Assembly: GCF_021130785.1 (NCBI RefSeq)
Contig: NC_060207.1
Span: 7,716,501-7,780,500 of the forward strand
Length of the DNA: 64,000 bases
Reading direction: 5' to 3'
Source: Homalodisca vitripennis
Taxonomy: Eukaryota > Arthropoda > Insecta > Hemiptera > Cicadellidae
The translations under genes and the position numbers were made by a program. The notes beneath the pieces are model-generated. The model searched no databases, was not told the DNA's origin, and saw only the letters and a program-made list of their open reading frames with translations. Below, one piece after another: positions 26,801 through 35,800 of the stretch. The first letter of the stretch is position 1. Every line of letters starts with the position of its first letter.

Positions 26801-29800
26801 CTTGAAATAAAATTTTATAGTTTATTATACTCTCTCATTTAATAAAATCATGCCTACATTGTGCCTTGCATATGGCTGTGTCGTAGAAGGAATTTCCTAC
26901 GACAGGTAATTTAGCTATATTTACTAGACACATCTCATTATTGATAAAAACAATGTATACAGTTAAATTATCTTGAGGTTAATTTATGAATGAATTAGTT
27001 TAGAATTTTATTTTAATTACCTACCAGCCAAAAAAATAGTTCTATCTTACTATATAACCCACATGCTAATACGAGGCGTAATTTTTAAGTAAGTGCCATT
27101 TTGAAATTCTGCTGCTGCAGTGTTACAGTCGGTACCCCGAGCTTGCGCATTGCCTACCTTCATCTGTTAGCAAGTCGTAGATGCCACTTTGTGTTCAGAT
27201 ATTACGTTCCGAGTAGTTGCTTCACTACACAATGTCAGACAGCTGTAAGATGACACACATTGGTCTCAAGTAAAGATTAATTGAAGTGAAGTAGTGCCGT
27301 TTAATTGCTACTACAATCTGACGGTCAACTAAGGAACTTTCATGTAAGAACATGATAAAGTTTACCTGGATGTTAGAAACAGAACATTATTGTTTTGTAG
27401 TTTTTTAAATTGAATTTTTAAAGTTGATACTGCAAGTTCGATTTATTTTCTATTTTGATTGTGGTTCAATCGGTATGGCAAAAATTAAAACAACCTGACA
27501 TGAGAAATCAGAAGATTCTGATGGCAAATAAACCCCGGCAGTAGCCTATACCAATACCATTAAAAATTTAAAACATATTAAACTTTGAGTGTCTCAAGGT
27601 TCAATTTAATACCTCTTCTCTTCCTTTATTATTTGAAAAAATATTATAAAAATGTCAAAATTTTAAACCATTTACAACTTTGTACCTTAATGCTGATGAT
27701 TCAAATTTGAAAATATCAGGTAAATCATCAGGAGGAATATTAATACGAGGCAAATTAGGGTTGACTAGTTGAGAACAATTCCTTAATGAAGGAAAATCAT
27801 AATTTAAAATCAACAAATTTTCATTTAATTTAATTTATCACTTTAAGAACATCAAGTTTGATAAATACTGTAAAGTTTCTGCATATCTTTCTTTCATAAA
27901 CTGACATTTACGAGTTAGTTATAATCTTAACAAGGTATGTAGAACACTGTATTTATTATAATTATTTTTTGTAAAGCAAACCTTGATGAAACCAGAGATG
28001 GTTTCACTAAACTACTAACAACTTCACAATTATTAATCAGACGTGAGATTTACCTATTTGATATGTTCTGGTCACAAGAATGGTTCATCATGCTAGCAGA
28101 TGGGTAGATGGCTGTGGCAATTCGTTGTTTTGTCTCAGATATTGTCTTATGACAATTCTCCTTCAATGCAACCGAGTCTATCTTCGTTATTGCGTGACCG
28201 TTGCAAATCAGTTGAGCAATGTGACGCAGAATTCGACATCCCATCGTTTCCACGTCTATGGGGGCGTTATCTTTGAAGTATGAAGTGTACTGTTCCAAGT
28301 ACAGCGTCAACAGAGCAGCTGTCTAGGAGACAAAAAAATAAGACAGGATAAGTGTGATAGTTTCTGAAGGTTGGATAAATAATACTAAATGATGTAAGAT
28401 ACTAAAAAGTATTAATTCATTTGTGTAAATTTAACCTTTCACCAGCTCCTATAAATATTCTGAACTATTCAATACCACTGTTTTATTGACAGTTCATTCT
28501 CTTATAATCTACGAGGGGTATCCAAAAAGTAAGTTTCCATTAATTATGAAAAAGTTAAAAAGACTCAAAAAATAACTGAAACACATTTATTCAACTTTTT
28601 ACATCATACCTTATTTTTCTACATAGTTACCATCCCTTTCTAAGCACTCTTGGTATCTAGGAAGTAGTTTTTTTATTCCAGCATCATAAAATTCACCCGC
28701 CAAATTTTTAAGCCAAATATCCACCTCATTTTGAAGGTCATCGCTGTTGGCAAATCGCCGACCGCCAAGGTGTCTTTTCAGCTCCGGAAACAGATGAAAA
28801 TCACTAGGCGCAAGATCTGGTGAGTATGGAGGATGACCAAAAACATCCCACTTAAATTTCCTCAAAAGTTCCATTGTTGCACGAGCAGCGTGTGGTCGGG
28901 CGTTATCTTGAATAAGCAGAACCGTGCGCGACAAAAGTCCGCGCCGTTTATTCTGTATTGCCCGCCGAAGTCTGGTGAGAACTTCACAATACCTTTCTGC
29001 ATTTATGGTTTCGCCACGAGGAAGATAGTCAATCAATAACACTCCACGGCAGTCCCAAAAAACTGTAGCCATTACCTTTCCTGCCGACTCAAAAACTTTG
29101 GCGTTTTGAGGAGCTGCCTCTCCTTTTTTTTGCCACACCATACTCTGGCGTTTGGTCTCTGGAGTTGAGTGGTGAATCCATGTTTCATCACCAGTGACTA
29201 TTCTACTGAAAAGGTTTTCATCTTCATCGTCAAACAATCGCAAGAAAGACTGGGCAGCAGCCATTCGTTGTTGTTTATGGGCATTGCTCAATAAGCGAGG
29301 CACCCATCTTGCACACACTTTTGCAAGCTGAAGATCTTCTGTCATGATATTGTGCACAGATGACCGGCTAACTTCAACACTTGACGGCAGTTTATCCATA
29401 ATTTCATTGAGAGTCACTCGCTTATCATTGTCAATAACTGCTCATACAGCATTAATGACGTCAGGTTGCCGAGAATTGGCCGGTCGGCCACTACGCTCAT
29501 CGTCATGAACATTTTCTCTTCCTTCCAAAAACATTGCACGCCAACGACGGACCATCTGAACGGACATAACATGTTCACCATACACTTGACACAACTGACG
29601 ATGAATTTCAACGGCAGTTTCGTTTTTGGCGGTCAAGAAACGAATAACACTACGGACTTCACAACTGGCGGCAGAATGCAGTGGAGTCTCCATGATGTTT
29701 GGGCAGCAACTGACTGAGAAGCGTGACAATGGGCCAGTGACCGGCGCACCTGTTGCCAACCGAACCGCGCTACATATCCCCGCCCACAGCTGCACGCTGT

Positions 29801-32800
29801 GTTACGTACGCGTCTTTTTACAGAACAGGGAAACTTACTTTTTGGATACCCCTCGTAACTTATAAAACTTACATTCACCTAAAACTACAACTTACAATTG
29901 CGTATTGATAAACATCTTCTTCTTTCATATCTTGTAAGTGGGTCTTCAGTTCAAGCACCTGTTTGTACCTGTCACTTGAGTCAGCCAAAAGTGCGACTCT
30001 CAGTCCAAGATGTGCAATGCCTATGCTGTGACAGATATCCAGACCTCTGCATTCCCACTGGTGGTACAGTGACCATGCTGCTGTCTGACAGTCAATACTG
30101 CAGAACTGCGCTCTAGTACACACCTCACACCTGTAACAAAATTGCACTACATTATTGCAATGCCAATGCTGGGACAGATATCCAGACCTCTGCATTCCCA
30201 CTGGTGGTACAGTGACCATGCTGCTATCTGACAGTCAATACTGCAGAACTGCGCTCTAGTACACACCTCACACCTGTAACAAAATTGCACTACATTATTG
30301 CAATGCCAATGCTGGGACAGATATCCAGACCTCTGCATTCCCACTGGTGGTACAGTGACCATGCTGCTATCTGACAGTCAATACTGCAGAACTGCGCTCT
30401 AGTACACACCTCACACCTGTAACAAAATTGCACTACATTATTGCAATGCCTATGCTGTGACAGATATCCAGACCTCTGCATTCCCACTGGTGGTACAGTG
30501 ACCACGCTGCTGTCTGACAGTCAATACTGCAGAACTGCGTTCCAGTACACACCACACACCTGTAACAAAATTTCACTACATTATTGCAGTGTGAGTCATT
30601 ATTGCATAAATCGCAAACACAATTAAAATCTTGCCATATTTCAGCCTTGCTTTGAAAGGCCATCTTCATTTACACCAATGTTAAAACAAACACAAGCTTT
30701 TGTTCATTTTGGTTCAACACTGTTTTGAAAATTTCTCTATACAGCAAGAACAAAGTATCTCAAGATTTACTTTTATTGTGTTGGAAATTGTTGGTACAGT
30801 GTGAACTGGGAAATGTAGATTAAAGGTTTTATTGGCCGCATAATCCTAATAATTAAAATTTAAGATTTTTCATATCCATAATTTTTAACTTACGGTATAA
30901 ACGCAACAGTTTTCTTGCAGCAGTGATGACAATGTTGTTGGTACTGATCAGGCAAAACGACCAATGCAAATGGCTTCTCTACAAATATCACATCAGACAT
31001 GTCTATATCTGTTTTTGCTACAACATGACGCCCTTTTCTCTCTGAAAACCTGAAATAAAAATGAAACCAATTTTATAAAATAAAAAGTTGATTGCTTTCA
31101 TATATAAATAATGAAAACTATATAATAATATAAATACCAATTTAAAGTAAAAATCTTAAATATATTTTAAAAAGATTCAATATTTCTATTTGAAAATCTT
31201 AAACTAAAATCTTTCTTTGTGTTTTTCCTAAGGTGAAAGATTTAGAAAGGTTTGGAAAACTATGTTGATTGAAAGGAGCTCAAAAAATATTGATTTAATG
31301 AATGAAATGTGGTCTTTGAATGACATGGGTCTAATTTTATAGTAGCTAATATTAAAGAATTAAAAAAAAGTTATTAAAGATTGCTGACATAAATAATAAA
31401 TACACGAGTAACTCAAATTAACTTTACATTAGTGGAAGACAAAATATTTGCAAGAAGTAAAAGATAATAGCAACAAAACAGGGCATATTAGTAAACAGGA
31501 ATTTTTAAAACATGCATTTTTAAATAATAATAGTCCTACAAGGTCAAAAAACATTGCAGATATGGACTAAAACTAAAGTCAATTCTGATAAAAGAATTAC
31601 ACATATATACATGACTGATTGAAGTATAGACAATGTTATCATTAACATCTGTCAAATGGAGAGCAATGGCATTCAATCATAAATCTCAGATGTCTTGCAA
31701 CTGAAATTTCTGAAGATAAAAATCACAGAGAAACATAAAAAACCAATATTAAAGCTTTAAAACACAAAATTTTTGAAATTCAGGTTATAATCAGAGAACT
31801 GGAGATGATACTACTCAAAATCAATGTCCAATGGAATTCAGGTTATAATCAGAGAACTGGGGATGATACTACTCAAAATCAATGTCCAATGGAAACATCT
31901 AAATGTTGTTAATACCTTCATAAACTATTTTAACATTTCATACCCTGAAGAGGAATTACGAAGAAAAGAGGTCACCAAACAATGATGGAAAATGAGGAAA
32001 TAATATAATACAAGGAAATTATGAGGGGAAAATACGATGTTTTATAGAGAGTGCATGTGCATGTGGATGTGTAAGTGCGTGCGATACGGGAAATGCACTT
32101 GAGACACAAAGGTTGCCTATGTAACCAATGGCTAGAGGAGGGAAGTAACAAAATAAAAGAATCATGGTTGGTAGTTCTACCTTAACTTCAATACAAAAAT
32201 TTAAATTAAACTAAATATATACATGTATACTGTACAAGCATTTAATGAGGTGATTACATACTTACTTGAGCATAACACATGAAGAAGCACATGGAAATGT
32301 TGTGTTTTCTCCTCCTTTAGGTATCGGCAAAGGTACATTTTTTTGAGTATGTTCCAGTTTGGATTCATTTTTGCTTTCACTTTTCTTTAAAGCGTTTTCA
32401 TATGCATTTTTCAGATCTGAATTCTCTTGTGTGTCTACAAATTACAAGTATAATATATTCCAACTAATTAAAAAAAATAGATTATTAATGATTTTTAACT
32501 GATACAAACTTACTATTTCTTATTAATATGACGCACAACTTACTTGTGTACTTACTTATGGTTTTGTGTTTACAGTAAATCTAGTGTGGTGACAGGGTAG
32601 GCTAGATGTGGAATCATAATATGCAGAACACAAGTTATTTATAGCATATGCATTACCAAAGTTGTGCAGTTTACTTTTTGAAGGCACTACATAATTATGA
32701 AAATGTTGAATACTGTGCTGGAACAGTTTCCCAGGAAATTTTATAAATTTGTAAAAAAAGAAATTTATTCTATGTGAAGCTTTAAAACGGAACTAATGCA

Positions 32801-35800
32801 CTCTTTTTGATTTCTTAGTACGTAGTATTATTTTTATAGAAAATTAAATATTTTTATAATATAGCACAATGTATTATTATGTTAATTTATTGAAAAAGTA
32901 ACTATCTCAACACTATAACAACTCCCAAATTCATATTCAAAAGCTGACACAACAGCACTGATATGACAGTTCTCCAAGATTGCTGTCAATGTTGGTACAA
33001 ATAAAGATGTCGAGTCAGATAACCCACAAAGAAGGCATGTTTTGCTTTTTTAGAAAATTTATTTAAAATAATTCTAAACAATGTGTATGTGTGTGTGTTT
33101 TATACATGAGTTTGTATATTTCCGCTGTAGTCACGCAAAAGCTACAGTACAATTGTATTGAAATTTTGCATGAAAACCAAAGTAGTATGTAATTTAAATA
33201 TGTAAATTTCCATTTCAAAATTATCATAGGACTCCATTATAACACATCATAAGTGTATTCACAAGGAAACCTATGGACTCTTACTTAATAATAAATTCCA
33301 CCAAACTGTTTAGTATTACTTAAATCATTGGAGCTATTAATCAAATATAATGAATTATTTCCCAGGAGAGTTTTGTATGCCATTTAAAAAAGATATATCT
33401 ACACCATCAGCTTCAATTCAGTAGAAAATTGTGTGCGAAGCTGCATTAAAAGCTGCTAAATTCTTTTCAAGAATATAAATGCAACCATTCCACAATTTTA
33501 AAACAAATTGTAAACTATAATAATTATTATTAAAATACCTTTCAATACTTTAAACTAAATAATATATACTGTATTCTCAATTACTAACTAAAATTATCTT
33601 TCAATAGCCCAAAAGGCATTTTTGTGCCTTGTCAGTATTGTCCTTGAACAAACTTATAAATTTCACATTCGATATTTGCAAAAACTGATAAACATAATTT
33701 CATATGCGATTGTTATTTATCATCCCAATAGTGACTTTTTCATTCATAAAATTGCCATTAAAAATTGTTTTCACACAATTCTGTGAGTTTACAAAATAAA
33801 ATGAATTTAGCAATAATTCTAACGACTGTGATATTGAATCAGCTGATATTTTACTGTACTAATCTATCAGCTGATCTAATTCTCCATGCTGAAAAGCTAT
33901 GAAAAGCCTCAGTGAATCAGTTAGAAACTATTTCTGAAAAAGAAGCAGATTATACACTAAGTGAAAGTGTTTCTACAAATATATGCTAGATCAGTGAAGC
34001 ACAGGTTAATTACAGGGTGCAGCAGAGGAACTTACTTATTTGGAAGTTAAATTGAAATGAAAGAAATATAGATATTTATTTAACTCTTTTTATACCATGA
34101 AATACACCATACACATTCTGTTTTTATTTAGTTTCAAATATGGCATCAGTCAGATGGTATCCACTGTTGTCAATATGAGTTGTGTTCAATAAGTGACGGG
34201 AATTTGTAAGTTTTGCGGGTTTGGAAAGTCGATTGTGAAGATTGTTTTTATTATGTTGATACTTGTGCTCCTGAAATGTAATACAATTTCCAGCTGTATT
34301 CATTGCTTACTTTTTCAGTGGCTGCTGCTAAGATTAGACGTGTACTAATCTTAAGTATACTAAATTAACGAATACAGTAAGCATAACCTTCACATTCGAC
34401 ATCATTTGTCGAGCCTTTTTCGGTCTTGGCGATCCAGAATCCCTTGACTGGGATGATTGAACCTTAGTTTCAACATATTTGTAAACCCATGTTTCATCAC
34501 CTGTTATAATACGTTTCAGTAATTTTGCATCGTTGTTGACCCCATTTACTGACTCCTGAGAAACTTCTATTCACGACTGTTTTTGTTTAAAATCCAAAAA
34601 TTTTGAAACAAATATAGCTGCCACATGTTTTATACTTAAAACATTAAAACAAATTTCATAGCATGAGTCAATTTATATGTCAACAAACCATGGACCAATT
34701 ATCTTTTATTCACATCACCAGTTTTCCTGAAGAAGTTTACCCATGAAAGAATAGACTGCCAGCCAAGAACACGACCACAGGGGGCGATATTATAACGGAT
34801 ACGGAACGTATCTTCTTACATGGCGATGATCGAGCATCCGTTTAACACGTTCAATGCGGTTGCGGTAGATCTACTGCACGGCTGCCTCGCGCCAGGCGCG
34901 CATGACGTAGATCTACTGCACAGCGCCATTGTTTAGAAACCCAGTCAGTGTGCTCTCAGCACTCGTCGTGTATGGTTGTCCGTTTTGCCGCTCGTGGGGA
35001 TATACTTTTCCCGCGTTTTTGTGGTCGCCGTTCTCAGTTAGCGTTTTGTGGTTAGTTTTTAGACTACTTCAAATTTTACCGTTTTTGTTGTGTGTTTAGT
35101 GTTATTCTTATAATACAATAGACATGGATTTGCCTCCTGGAACTAGTGGAATCCAGAATAGACGTCAGTTTGTGGCTAATAGTGATTCTGATTATGAAGA
35201 CGACCCTGGTGTCCCTGGTTATGCTCCGGACCTCGACGATGAACAATACGAGACTGATGAGTCAGAGGTCGAAGACCCAGACTATGACGTAAGACCACCA
35301 CAATGGAGTCCTCAAACTATAGGTATGAAAGATGTACCGTTTACAAAAGAGGAAAAGTTTTTAGTCCCTTTGCCTAATGAGATTACCCCAATCAATTTTT
35401 TCTTGTTGCTGGTGGATGTGATTTTTTTGGAGGGCATTGTGGCTACTACGAATAGATACGCGTTGGAGTTATTCTGTGGACCTACTACAACCCCAGGCTC
35501 ACGAATCCATAAATGGAAAGACATTACCGTGGAGGATCTCAAATGTTTTATTGGCCTATTGCTGCACATGGGAATATTACAATTACCCCGAATACAAGAC
35601 TATTGGAAAACTTGTAAGCTGTTTTCAACGTGCTTCCCCAAATTCATGGCCAGGGACAAATTCATGCTTATTTTGCGATGCATTAATTTTGAAAGGTACC
35701 CTAACCCAAACAACAGAGCTTCTAAAGTACAGTTTCTAATTGACTACTTCAACAATAAAATGGACTCAATTTATTATCCTCAAAAAAAGTTGTGCATTGA

